From: Panicum virgatum
Lineage: Eukaryota; Streptophyta; Magnoliopsida; Poales; Poaceae
Assembly (NCBI RefSeq): GCF_016808335.1
Contig: NC_053153.1
Coordinates: forward strand, 29,209,590 to 29,273,589
Length of the DNA stretch: 64,000 nt
Reading direction: 5' to 3'
Positions 22,505 to 32,476 of the stretch are shown here, one piece after another; position 1 is the stretch's first letter; each line of letters opens with the position of its first letter. A model generated the notes under the pieces. That model had not been told where the DNA came from. It was given only the letters and a program-made list of their open reading frames with translations, and did no database searches. Made by a program: the position numbers and the translations under genes.

Positions 22505-25500
22505 ACAACAACAACAACATAGTCTTTTTTCCCAAGCAAGTTGGGGTAGGCTAGAGATGAAATCCGAAAGAAATAAGTTCAAGGTTCAGGCATATTGATA
22601 GCTAGTCTCCAAGCGCTCCTATCCAAAGCTATCTCTTTAGAAATATTCCAATCCTTAAGGTCTCTCTTAACCGACTCATCTCACGTCAGTTTAGGTCTAC
22701 CTCTACCCCTCTTTACATTGTCGACCCGCTCAAGAACCCCATTACGCACCGGCGCCTCAGGAGGCCTTCGTTGGACATGTCCAAACCATCTCAGCCGATG
22801 CTGTGTAAGTTTCTCCTCAATTGGTGCCAGTCCGACCCTATCCCGAATAACTTCGTTCCGGACTCTATCCCTCCTTGTGTGCCTGCAAAACCACCGCAAC
22901 ATCCGCATCTCTGCTACACTCAGTTGCTGGACATGTCGCCTTTTTGTAGGCCAACATTCAGCACCGTATAGCATCGCCGGACGAATTGATGTCCTATAGA
23001 ATTTGCCTTTTAGCTTTTGTGGCACCCTCTTGTCACAAAGGATATCAGAAGCTTGCCGCCATTTCAACCAGCCAGCTGAAATTCTATGCCTAACATCTTC
23101 ATCAATGTCACCATCCTTTTGTAGCACCGATCCTAAATACCGAAAAGTATTCTTCTGGACCACCACTTGTCCATCTAGACTAACGTCTCCCCCCTCATGC
23201 CTAGTCGCGCTGAAATCGCACATCATGTACTCGGTCTTGGTCCTACTAAGTCTGAACCCTTTCGACTCTAACGTGTGTCTCCACAGCTCTAACTTCCTAT
23301 TAACCCCTACCCTACTCTCGTCAACTAGCACCACATCATCAGCAAAGAGCATACACCAAGGGATCTCACCTTGTATATCCCTTGTGACCTCATCCATCAC
23401 TAAAGCAAATAAATAAGGGCTCAATGCTGACCCCTGGTGTAGGCCTATGTTAATAGGAAAGTCAGTGGTGTTGCCATCACATGTCCGGACAAACGTCGTC
23501 GCATCCTTGTACATATCCTTAATGAGGGTAATGTATTTAGTTGGGACTTTGTGCTTCTCCAAGACCCACCACATGACATTTCTCGGTACTTTGTCATATG
23601 CCTTCTCAAGGTCAATAAAGACCATGTGCAAGTCCTTCTTCTGTTCCCTATATCTCTCCATCAATTGTCGTATTAAGAAAATCACCTCCATGATTGACCT
23701 TCCAAGCATGAACCCAAATTGGTTTTGGGTCACACTTGTCACTCTTCTTAGGCGATGCTCGATAACCCTCTCCCAAAGCTTCATCGTGTGGCTCATCAGC
23801 TTAATCCCACGGTAGTTAGTACAACTTTGAACATCACCCTTGTTTTTGAAGAGTTTTTGAAGATAGGTACTAATATACTTCTCCTCCATTCTTCCGGCAT
23901 CTTGTTTGACCGAAAAATGAGATTAAAAAGCTTAGTTAACCATACTATTGCTCTATCTCCTAGGCATCTCCACACCTCAATGGGGATACCATCAGGGCCC
24001 ATCGATTAACCTCCCTTCATCCTCTTCAAAGCCTCCCCGATCTCTACCTCCTGAATTCTCCTCACAAAACATATGTTGGTATCGTCAAAAGAGTCATCTA
24101 ACTCAAGGGTAGGGCCCTCACTCTCCCCATTAAACAACTTGTCGAAGTACTCTCTCCATCTATCTATGATCTCCTCATCCTTCACTAGCAGTCGATCTGT
24201 CACATCCTTAATGCATTTGATTTGGTTGATGTCCCTTGTCTTCCGCTCGCGGATCCTAGCCATCCTATAAATGTCATTCTCCCCTTCTTTCGTGCCTAGC
24301 CGCTGATACATGTCATCATACGCCTTACCCTTTGCTACATTCACAGCTCACTTTGCAACCCTCTTCGCTAATTTATAGCCCTCGATGTTGGCTGCACTCT
24401 TGTCAAAGTGGAGACGCTTGAAACACTCCTTCTTCTCCTTAATAGCCCTTTGCACCTCGTCATTCCACCACCAGGTGTCTTTCCCCTCCTGTTTGCCTCC
24501 CCTACTCACGCCAAACACCTCTGAGGCCACCTTCCGAACACATGTTGCCATCTTTAGCCACATGTCATCTGCGTCTTCTCCTTCCCAAGGCCCCTCACCT
24601 AGCATCCTTTCCTTAAACGCTTGTGCCGCTTCCCCTCTAAGCTTCCACCACTTTGTTCTCGCAATCTTGGCACGTTTATCCCGGTGGACACGTACCCGAA
24701 GACGAAAGTCCGCCACCACAAGCTTGTGTTGAGGGACAACACACTCCCCAGGTATCACCTTACAATCTAAGCAATCACGTCTATCATCCCTCCTAGCAAG
24801 AATAAAGTCGATCTGGCTCTAGTGTTGTCCACTACGAAACGTCACAAGATGGGATTCTCTCTTCTTAAACACGGTATTCGCTATCAACAAGTCGTAGGCT
24901 AACGCGAAGTTCAACACATCCTCCCCCTCTTGACTCCTGCTACCATACCCAAAACCCCCGTGCACTCGCTCGAACCCTACATTAGTCGCACCCACATGGC
25001 CGTTGAGATCTCCTCCTATGAAGAGTTTCTCGCTGATAGGCACGGTACTAACCATGCTATCTAGATCTTCCCAGAACTGCATCTTGGTGCTCTCACTAAG
25101 GCCTACCTGAGGGGCATAGGCACTGATCACATTCAAAACCGAATCTCCAACTACCAACCGGATTAAGATAATCCGGTCGCTTGGCCTTCTAACCTCTACG
25201 ACTCCATCCTTAATGCTCCTATCAATCAAGATACCTACATCATTCCTACCCGGAGTTGCTCCCGTGTACCAAAGCTTAAAGCCAGTATCCTCAACCTCCT
25301 TCGCCTTCTGGCCCTTCCATTTAGTCTCCTGAACGCATAGAATATTTACACGCCTCCTAATTGCTACATCAACTAGCTCTCGCAACTTACCCGTTAGGGA
25401 CCCTACGTTCCAGCTACCTATACGAATCCTAATTGGCTCGGCTAGCTTCCTTACCATTCGCACCCGTCGAGGGAAGTGCGAAGACCCTTGCTCATTTTTC

Positions 25501-25866
25501 ACTACACCCGGGCGTAGATGTAGCGCGCCATTCAGGTGACGACCCGACCCTTGCTCACTTATCATCGTACCCAGGTCATGATACGACGCGCCCTTGGGGG
25601 AATGGCGACCCGGCCCTTGCCCATTTATCACCACACCCGGGTTCCGATGTAGCGCGTCGCTAAGAGGGTTACGCCCCAACGAGTTTCTTGTGGGTTTCAA
25701 ATCTATTAGAGTGGCTATTTTTATGCTGGTTTGCCAAAACCTAACGCAATCCTCCTCCTTTATCCGGGCTTGGGACCGGCTATGCTGAGACGACTCAGAA
25801 GAGAGTCTTCCCGTCAGCATAGGCGGCAGCGTTGCTACTTCGAGAAAGCCGGAAATCATCACTTAA
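22505..25866 (-). mobile_element. RTE-type non-LTR retrotransposon (near full length, inactive)
   Basis: The minus strand encodes an endonuclease followed by a reverse transcriptase and ends in a short TTG repeat tail, as in plant RTE elements. A second copy with the same 3' end lies at 32477-33905. It sits within the Helitron, at the RhoGAP-like exon. No clear target duplication was found, so it may have inserted with a small deletion. Confidence 0.85.
22579..25862 (-). pseudogene. RTE ORF: AP-type endonuclease and reverse transcriptase, broken
   Basis: The protein would nick target DNA and copy the element RNA at the nick. The N-terminal endonuclease shows IGSWNVGSLTGK, CVQETKWKGQ and GGDLNGHVG. 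The reverse transcriptase shows GPDGIPIEVWR, FRLSRTKTEYM and the catalytic block LFADDVVL at about 23330, then a C-terminal TQHRLRWFGHVQRR. Breaks: stop codons at about 24816, 24345, 24003 and 22678, and a frameshift near 23845 caused by an 11 bp tandem duplication (TTCAAAAACTC-type unit). Proteins like this are often annotated as craniofacial development protein 2-like in plants. It starts at the first Met seen; upstream start is uncertain. Confidence 0.85.
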
Positions 25867-26489
25867 CAAGTTAGATCTGATCCCTAATTTTGGTTGTTTC
25901 CACTATTAAATGGACTAAAAGTAATTAATCTAAACTGAATATACAATTCAAATCAATTAACATGGTCACTGCTTCATTTTTTCAAGAACAAAACAATCAG
26001 ATTCAGCACATACCTAGAGCCACTGAATGTGGAATTGTATGTATCTAACATTGTAATTGTTTTGTATTTTTCCCTTTAGCTTTGGAATTGTCACTAATGC
26101 TAGGAAATCACACTTCACACTGCTTGGCTGACTGTTTGGGTTTCTGAAAGACTTTATGTATGCATTTAATTTGCTTCATTGGGAACCTAGGTTTATTATA
26201 ATGTATACTATCACTCTGGGTTGAAAGTGCATATATCTACATACGTTTATTATGCATCCATTTTAGGCTCAATTTGTGTTCATAAAACAATCATATCACA
26301 ATGTAGATGTTGCAAAGCACATATGAGATATATAATCTGCCGTAAGAAACAATGTAGAATGGGTATGAGATATAATTATCACCGGTCTGAAACATCGTTG
26401 TGGACAGTTCAGTGTAATCAAAATCCACCAATACTGAATCAAGAGTACAAGGTATACCTGCAGGCGTACTTGAGGAATTGGGAACTCAC
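25867..26489. other. Helitron interior without recognised genes
   Basis: AT-rich DNA between the RTE and the captured first exon. Open frames are short and match nothing I know. It may be intron sequence downstream of the exon at 26490-26618. Confidence 0.4.
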
Positions 26490-26618
26490 CTGAGGAGGCA
26501 CAGACCTCGCAGCTAAGATGCCCTGCGCGCTGGCCAGGAAGGAGGAGGCGTAAAGCGAGGGGCGGAGGACGCGTCCCGCGAGGCCGGAGAGTGAGCCTCC
26601 GCCACGGGTCCTGGCCAT
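26490..26618 (-). pseudogene. Captured first exon with a presequence-like N-terminus (43 codons)
   Basis: On the minus strand an ATG at 26618 opens a 43-codon frame, MARTRGGGSLSGLAGRVLRP continuing to RSVPPQ. It ends exactly at a consensus CAG/GTGAGT donor. The segment is rich in Arg, Ser, Ala and Leu with only one acidic-free stretch, as in mitochondrial or plastid presequences. Upstream on the minus strand (26640-27230) is GC-rich DNA that could be its promoter and leader. The parent gene is not identified, and no downstream exon was recognised. Confidence 0.5.
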
Positions 26619-26639
26619 GGCAGACAGGGCGATCGGCTG

Positions 26640-27230
26640 ACGAGCTCGCCGGTGGCAGGGCGGGATTGGGATGCCGGAGAGGAGGGGAAAGGGGAGGAGA
26701 GGGAGGGGAACTCAGGGGGTGTGCTCACCTATGGCGGAGAGGGCCAGCTCGCCGGCGGCAGGGCGGGATTGGGATGCCAGAGAGGAGGGAAAAAGGAAGA
26801 GGAGAGGGAGGTGGTGTACTCACCTATGGTGGAGAGGGCCGGATTTGGCCGGAATCCGGCCGGCGGCGGCCGGCTTCGGAGCTGTTTTGTGGTGGCGATT
26901 CTCCTTCGGAGCTTCTCCGTGTTTGGTGGTGAATCGGCCTCCAGTGGGTGAGCGGCGGCGGCGGCGTGTCGCGCGCCGGAGGTGGTGAATCGGCCTCCGG
27001 TGGGCGAGCAGAGGCGGCGGAGGCGTGTAGCGCGTGCGCGAGAGAGAGCGGGCGGAGGTGGCGTGAGGGCGGCGGCGAGGTGGAACTGCCTGCTCGCGTG
27101 CCTGGGGGAGGTGGGGGGGCGCGCCTGGAGGAGGTGGGGGGCAAGAGGCGTGCCCGCGTGAGCGAGCAACCGTCGGGGAGGAACCGTCTGGCGGACGAAC
27201 GAAAGGGAGCGGAGCGACGGGGGCGGACTG
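26640..27230. repeat. GC-rich tandem repeats beside the captured exon
   Basis: A roughly 105 bp unit containing GGCAGGGCGGGATTGGGATG and ending in CTCACCTATGG is present twice (about 26653-26850). A second pair contains GAATCGGCCTCCRGTGGG (about 26932-27030). Each first unit ends in a minus-strand donor-like ATAGGTGAG. The open frames here are products of composition. Confidence 0.6.
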
Positions 27231-27240
27231 AACGAAAAAA

Positions 27241-28243
27241 AATTGGATCTATACCATTACAATTTTACAATTTTTAAGTTATACCACTACAATTTACCTA
27301 TTCCGAACGATGTCATTATAATTCGTTTAAACCCTCAAACATGCCATTTTATACGTATTTGATTCTCCTGGACCCACGTGTAGGCTCTGGTATTTTCGTA
27401 TGGACCAAAATGCCCCTGCTGCCTCTCCACCCTCCACTCACTTACTTATGGGCGCACATGTCATCTTCTTCTTCTTTCCTTTCTTCCCCAGCTGCTGTCG
27501 CCGCCCTCCACCCCCAGCGCGCAGCCCCCGGCCCTGTGCGCGCGCCACGGCCGCGTCGTCGGAGGTGGAGAAGACAGTGGTGGTGGGGGAGGCGAGGCGC
27601 CAACAGGTTGGGCATCGGCGGCCGCGAGATCTGGGGCGGGTCCACCAACGCCGGCGAGCCCCGGGGCCGCGCCGTTCGGGGTCCACACCCACGCTCCGCC
27701 GCGCCGTTCGGGGTCTGCGCCCCTCCGCCCCGCCGCGCAGAGCTCGCCCATGCGGAGCCCTCCTACCAGATCCGCCCGCGCTCGCCGGCGCCGCGCCCGC
27801 GTCTGCCGCGAGCAGAGGAGGGCGAGTCCGGCGGGCGAGCAGAGGAGGGCAGCGCCGGCGGAAGCGCTCGTGGAGGAGGGAGCAGGCACGCTGAGGGAGG
27901 ACTCACCGGCGTCGGGGAGGTTGAGGGCGCGGACTCGCCGCCCCAGTAGGCAGGTGCAGGCGCCGGCGTGGGGATGAAGAAGAGCAGAGGAAGGAGAAGA
28001 ATGGATGGGGAAGGGGATGACATGTGGGGTCCCGATGTCAGTGAGTGGAGAGAGAGGATTACAACAAGGGCATTTTGGTCTATACGATAATACGGACGTT
28101 TGCTTGCGGGCCCAAGGTCGTCGAAGACGTAGAAAATGGCATGTTTGAGGGTTCAAACGAATTGTAATGGCATTATTCGGAATAGGTGAATTATAGTGGT
28201 ATAACTTAGAAGTTGAATAATTGTAATGGTATGGATCTAATTA
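27241..28243. mobile_element. Mutator-like TIR element with long arms, about 1.0 kb
   Basis: The terminal inverted repeats run about 225 bp. They begin AATTGGATCTATACC on the left and AATTAGATCCATACC on the right, and include TCGTATRGACCAAAATGCCC further in. Flanks ACGAAAAAA and ACCAAAAAA give a 9 bp target duplication with one mismatch, though the A-run weakens this. The core (about 27470-27990) is GC-rich with no recognised protein and may be captured host DNA. It lies about 45 bp from the Helitron 5' end. Confidence 0.75.
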
Positions 28244-28292
28244 ACCAAAAAAAAGTCACCCTTACCTTATTTTTAATATAGTAGAGAAGAGA

Positions 28293-28799
28293 TTTTATAG
28301 TGTTAAATTATTTTTCTATGTAGATTTCATACGTATTTGTTTCTCGTGTAGAAAAATTATCGCATATGCATTACCATGTTCGCTTGATAGACTTATTTGT
28401 AACGATGTTCAATATTTTGTTCACTTGTACATAAATTTTGTTCGCAATTAAGAATTATTTTTCGTTATTTAAATAATATTCTTGGTTATTCTATGTCTTA
28501 AATAATATGTTCTATATTAATGGAACTTAATATTACTATGTTCATTCTAATATTGTAAAATTGTATGAGATAAAGAATTTTGCTTGTAGATGTTCCTTAA
28601 ATATATAAATATTATTTTCATATCTATACTATAAAAATTAAAGAAAAACTATATTTTTATTGGCTACTAACACTTGCACACTTCCCCAGCTTGCAGCCCG
28701 CTCGCGTGCTCGCTCCACAGGCCGCTCCAACTGTACCTCTATTTCATTAGCCTTGTGTGTTGGGCCGTATCCACCCACCATCCTGGGCTGCTTTCACAA
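28293..28799. other. AT-rich host flank and upstream region of the MATH-BTB gene
   Basis: T-rich DNA resembling 19558-20020 continues to about 28620. Sequence after 28670 becomes mixed and leads into the promoter. No gene seen. A TCTATACTATAAAAATTAAAG stretch at 28623 resembles a Helitron 5' end, but no partner end was found. Confidence 0.45.
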
Positions 28800-28806
28800 T
28801 ATATAA
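28800..28806 (+). promoter_or_regulatory. TATA box of the intact MATH-BTB gene
   Basis: TATATAA lies 125 bp before the chosen ATG, with a C-rich leader after it (CGCTCCCAGCAACTCC). Spacing suits transcription from about 28832. Confidence 0.55.
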
Positions 28807-28930
28807 CCGCTCCCAGCAACTCCTCCTTCCCTAGTCTTCTTCGCGTCTCCCAAATTCCGCGGCGGCGGACCGGCGGTTTGTGCCGGCAAAACCCTACAGC
28901 GCCGGTGGAAAAGAAGGGCTAGGTTCTCCT

Positions 28931-30004
28931 ATGTCGCCCACCACCGGTGAGCCGTTGCGGTCCGCCTCCTCCATTGTCGCCAACACCACGACGGGATACC
29001 ACATTCTCAAGATCGACGGCTACTCGTTCACCATGGCCACCCCCACCGGCCAGTGCCTCGATTCCCACCCTTTCACCCTGGGCGGCCACCGCTGGTTTAT
29101 CCGCTACTACCCCAATGGCAACACGTCGGAGTTCAAAGATTACATCTCGATTTTCCTTTACCTCGACGGAATTGTTGGCAAGGAGGTGAAGGCACGGTTC
29201 CAGTTTCGCCTCGGGGAGCAGCAGGCCATGACGCTGGAAGAAGTACGCACCTTCGCAAGCTCCAGAGGTTTGGGACACAGCAAGTTCGTCAAAAGAGAAG
29301 AGCTGGAGAAATCCACGCATCTCAAGGGCGATTCCTTCACGATGCGGTGTGACATCGTTGTCGTCAACGAGTTCCGCACCAAGGAACAGACGGCCGTGGG
29401 CGACCCTCCAAGGTTCGTCTCCGTGCCCCCATCCAGCCTGCACCATCATCTTGGCGACCTCCTCCTGGCCGAGAAGGGAGCCGACGTGGTCTTCGATGTC
29501 GGTGGTCAGACGTTCGCTGCACACCGGTGCGTGCTCGCGGCCCGGTCGCCAGTCTTCAGTGCAGAGCTCTTTGGCACAATGAAGGAGAGCAACACCAACA
29601 CTGCAGGTGTTATCCATGTAGACGACATGGAGGCTCAGGTGTTCAAAGCTTTGCTATACTTTGTGTACACGGACTCATTGCCCAAGACAAAGAATACAGA
29701 GGAAGAGGATGAGGAGGAAGATGTCATGTCTCAGCACCTGCTTGTTGCAGCTGACAGATACAACTTGGAGAGGCTCAAGCTGTTGTGCGAAGAGAAGTTG
29801 TGCAAGTACATTGATGTGGGCACAGTAGCTACCATACTGACGCTAGCTGAGCAACACCACTGCGAGGGGTTGAAGAAGGCATGCTTGTATTTTCTCAACA
29901 CTCCTGCAAATCTGAGGACAGCCATGGCCACTGATGGCTTCAAGCATCTAAGCAGAAGCTGCCCGACCATCATGGAGGAGCTGATTACTATGCTTATCAC
30001 CTGA
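28931..30004 (+). CDS. MATH-BTB domain protein (BPM-like CUL3 adaptor), intact, 357 aa
   Basis: BPM-type proteins bring substrates to cullin-3 ubiquitin ligases: the MATH domain binds the target and the BTB domain binds CUL3 and dimerises. Here a MATH domain spans about residues 20-148 (GYHILKIDGYSF, then PFTLGGHRWFIRYYPNG). A BTB domain spans about 173-288 (GADVVFDVGGQTFAAHRCVL, then ARSPVFSAELFG). A C-terminal helical tail contains LLVAADRYNLERLKLLCE and ends at 357. An acidic insert (EEEDEEED, about 257-264) lies inside the BTB domain, where grass paralogs vary. The frame has no intron or break, typical of the expanded grass family. I chose the ATG at 28931 because upstream in-frame sequence lacks an ATG. 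Two damaged relatives lie downstream on the same strand. Confidence 0.92.
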   Translation: MSPTTGEPLRSASSIVANTTTGYHILKIDGYSFTMATPTGQCLDSHPFTLGGHRWFIRYYPNGNTSEFKDYISIFLYLDGIVGKEVKARFQFRLGEQQAMTLEEVRTFASSRGLGHSKFVKREELEKSTHLKGDSFTMRCDIVVVNEFRTKEQTAVGDPPRFVSVPPSSLHHHLGDLLLAEKGADVVFDVGGQTFAAHRCVLAARSPVFSAELFGTMKESNTNTAGVIHVDDMEAQVFKALLYFVYTDSLPKTKNTEEEDEEEDVMSQHLLVAADRYNLERLKLLCEEKLCKYIDVGTVATILTLAEQHHCEGLKKACLYFLNTPANLRTAMATDGFKHLSRSCPTIMEELITMLIT

Positions 30005-30947
30005 AAACAGTGATGTTCATTGTTTCAGCATTTTTAATTCCTGGTTTCTGGACTTCTTAGTAGCCTGGCCATCTCTCTTACAAACACTATGGGTATAGGA
30101 TTTCCTTCGAAAAATATTATGGGTATAGCAGATCCAAAATTACCTTATTCAGTGTTTTCCCTGCTTTTGTCAGTTGATTGCATATTTCTGTAGTCTAAGT
30201 TAGTCTGGAGTATCTTTGTTTCTCTATCATCAACCCACGTCCACATTGGCATTAGGTATCCAAAAGATCTCTGTTTCGTCAGGAAATTCCTAAATACTGA
30301 AATTATTACCTCTGCTTTACTATTATGATGTCAGTACATTGCCACTCTACCTACCCAATCCAAGAAATACTTTATTATTGCATCTCCATGGGGCCTGTTA
30401 GCTCTTTGCTGTTGCTTAACCCCTCTGATCAACTGTTATAGCTCAGCATTTGTGCGGGCTGAAGAACTGCATGGACTATATTTTTATAATAGCATGTTAA
30501 AGACTGTCATCAAGTATTTCACATACTGCAGTACGCATTCTACATTAGATTATCTTCGAAAATGAGAGTACGGATGCTTACCTGTTGGGTTTCTGTAGAA
30601 GAGAAGACATAAATCAGGAATAATGAGCAATAGATGCAGGCTGTTTCCGGCAAGCTGATCTGTTTTCATAGTCCTGTTTGTAGAATGCTTTTTGTAGGTG
30701 TCTTCAGTAGCCCTGCTTAATGCTTCCTCCTCATCCCCTCAAACTTTAGAATTGGCATAATTCCTATCAGAAAAGGTGATCTGTATTCAACCCATATGAT
30801 GTGCACATTATGATTAATTTTATATTTCCTTCATCGGTCATGAAGAAATAGGCTTGTTTTATGCATCGACAATGACGTGCAGAAGCATGTTTTCCATGTG
30901 CTAGCTGCCGCTTGTTTACATAAGCTCTTAGCGCCCAATCTGATGTT
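30005..30947 (+). other. 3' flank of the MATH-BTB gene
   Basis: AT-rich sequence without a supported gene, presumably 3' UTR and intergenic DNA. The TTTTTAATTCCTGG region just after the stop is unremarkable. Confidence 0.4.
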
Positions 30948-31139
30948 GAGGATCTCCAGAAGCTCTTCTATAATTTTAGGTAAATTTAAAGTTTTACAAC
31001 TTTTATAAACAGATAGAAGAGTTCCTATAGCATGGGTAAACCAACATACTCTTTAAAACTGCACCCTTCATATGTTACTGTGCCTGTGGACCCCACGCGT
31101 CATACTCATTCTTACCTTCCTCCCCACCTCTCCTCGCGA

Positions 31140-31280
31140 GGCCGGCGCTTGACGGCGCTCCGGGACGGCGAGGCTGGAGCTCGGCGGCGGCCGGCGCGCG
31201 AGGGCCCCCAGGCACAGGCCTGCGGGGACGGCGAGGCCGGCGCTCCGGGACGGCGAGGCTGGAGCTCGGCGGCGGCCCAA
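31140..31280. repeat. Short GC-rich direct repeats
   Basis: The block GCTCCGGGACGGCGAGGCTG plus GAGCTCGGCGGCGGCC occurs at about 31157 and again at about 31241. It lies in the leader of the TIR element. Confidence 0.7.
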
Positions 31281-31385
31281 GACAGCGGGGGCGGCTCGGG
31301 ACGGCGAGGGTGGGGAAGAAGGTCAAAATCACCTAACTCCGGCAACCAAAATCAAATCGCCGCCATCCACACCTCCAACACCTTC

Positions 31386-31880
31386 CTACCTCATTTTCCC
31401 CCGTTGAGATGGGGCCTCCATGGCCGGGAATCGAAGCTCCGGACCTGTGAGAACTGCCTGTGGCCGGCGGCCGAACCCCAGGTCCATCTCGTAGACGCGA
31501 AACCCCGGCGAGCCGGCCACGGACAGCATGCTCATCGCGCCGGCGACCTCCCTGAGGCGGCCCATCCACGCGTCCATGCTGCCCGTCCCAACGCCGCTCA
31601 CCGCCTCGTCGATCCCTGCCGCGACCACTGGCTGAGAAGGCCACCCACACCGCTGGCCGCGAGCGCGTCCTTGGGAGCCAGGGCGAGCGCGGGGCCGACG
31701 CAGCTGCCGAGATACTTGTCAGGGAGCGGAGGGTTCGTTCGGGAGCGGTGGTCGACGGAGAAGAGCAGGCAGGTCCGGTCGTAGCCGGTGCTCGCCTCCG
31801 TGGGCGTGGACGTCGCCGTAGCCACTTTGGCTCGCTGGTAGCAGGACGCCGCGCACGCCAGGACCTGCAGCGGGGAGCTC
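31386..31880 (-). pseudogene. BAHD acyltransferase C-terminal fragment, captured and frameshifted
   Basis: BAHD enzymes transfer acyl groups from CoA to plant metabolites such as anthocyanins and phenolics. The minus strand shows FSVDHRSRTNPPLPDKYLG and APKDALAASG, then after a one-base frameshift near 31625 IDEAVSGVGTGSMDAWM, LSVAGSPGFRVYEMDLGFG. The last stretch is the structural DFGWG-type motif, here DLGFG. The N-terminal half with the catalytic HxxxD is missing. The GC-rich DNA upstream (31880-32150) does not encode it. It is probably from the malonyl- or hydroxycinnamoyl-transferase branch and sits inside a TIR element. Confidence 0.65.
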
Positions 31881-31899
31881 GGTGGAGGCGGCGAGGAGC

Positions 31900-32110
31900 G
31901 AGCCGGCGGCGGGGAGGCTGACGAAGGGACGAGGCGCCGGCGGAGGGAGGTGGCCCGGCGGAGGTAAGAGGCCTGGCGGAGGGAGGTGGCTCGGCGGAGG
32001 GAAGAGGCCCGGCAGAGGGAGGCACGGCGGAGGGCGGAGGCGCCGGCGGGGGAGGACGCGGCGGGATAGGCCTGGGGAGCGCAGGAGGGTGGGCCCGGGG
32101 GCGCGGGATT
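31900..32110. repeat. GGCGGAGG-rich short tandem repeats
   Basis: Imperfect repeats of about 20 bp built on GGCGGAGGGAGGTGGC fill the right part of the TIR element. The Pro/Ser-rich frames across them are not supported as protein. Confidence 0.6.
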
Positions 32111-32153
32111 GGGATGGCGAGCAGGAGGGCTCCTGTTTCTTTGCACAGCGGGG

Positions 32154-32227
32154 GGGACGGGATACAAAATAGGATAGCGATTTCATAAAAGGGACGGGAT
32201 ACAAAATAGGATAGCGATTTCATAAAA
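32154..32227. repeat. Perfect 37 bp tandem duplication
   Basis: The unit from GGGACGGGATACAAAATAGG to TTTCATAAAA occurs twice back to back (32154-32190 and 32191-32227) with no difference. Confidence 0.95.
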
Positions 32228-32476
32228 ATAGAGGCTCTGTTCGATCCAGTTTTTGGTACAATTTTTCTATTTTTATCTAACTTATCAAGAATACAAGAGC
32301 TCTTGGAGATGCTGTAAAAATTAAATTTATTGATTACATTGATACTGTCTAAGCAATGCAAGCATATTGTTTGATGATTGCAACTGCTCTTCTTTGTCCT
32401 GCCAAAGAATCGTGTGGCTTGTGCAAGTTGGAAGCGAGAAACACCGGATGCCCATTTAAGTAAAGAAACACTCAGC

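Larger units (their letters stand above)
20021..28292 (-). mobile_element. Helitron with captured gene fragments, about 8.3 kb
   Basis: Read on the minus strand, the 5' end is TCTCTTCTCTACTATATT (from 28292) and the 3' end is CCCGT-loop-ACGGG, a short spacer and CTAG (20021-20024). The flanking host bases are A on the 5' side and T on the 3' side, as expected for insertion between A and T. An alternative 5' end is TCTCTACTA at 28287. No Rep/helicase is encoded, so it is non-autonomous. Cargo includes a nucleobase transporter fragment, a RhoGAP-like exon on the opposite strand and a first exon. Later insertions are an RTE element and a Mutator-like element. Confidence 0.8.
30948..32317. mobile_element. 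TIR element (GAGCATCTCCA family) carrying host DNA, about 1.37 kb
   Basis: The left end GAGGATCTCCAGAAGCTCTT and the inverted right end CAGCATCTCCAAGAGCTCTT are related, and both resemble the ends of the element at 38291-39238. The target duplication could not be fixed, so the exact ends are uncertain. The core is GC-rich and holds a BAHD acyltransferase fragment on the minus strand. No transposase seen, so this looks like a Pack-type element. Confidence 0.55.

Noticed and set aside
28623..28660. Helitron-like 5' start TCTATACTATAAAAATTAAAG after an A
   Set aside because: No plus-strand hairpin with CTAG partner was found downstream in the window, so a second Helitron is not supported.
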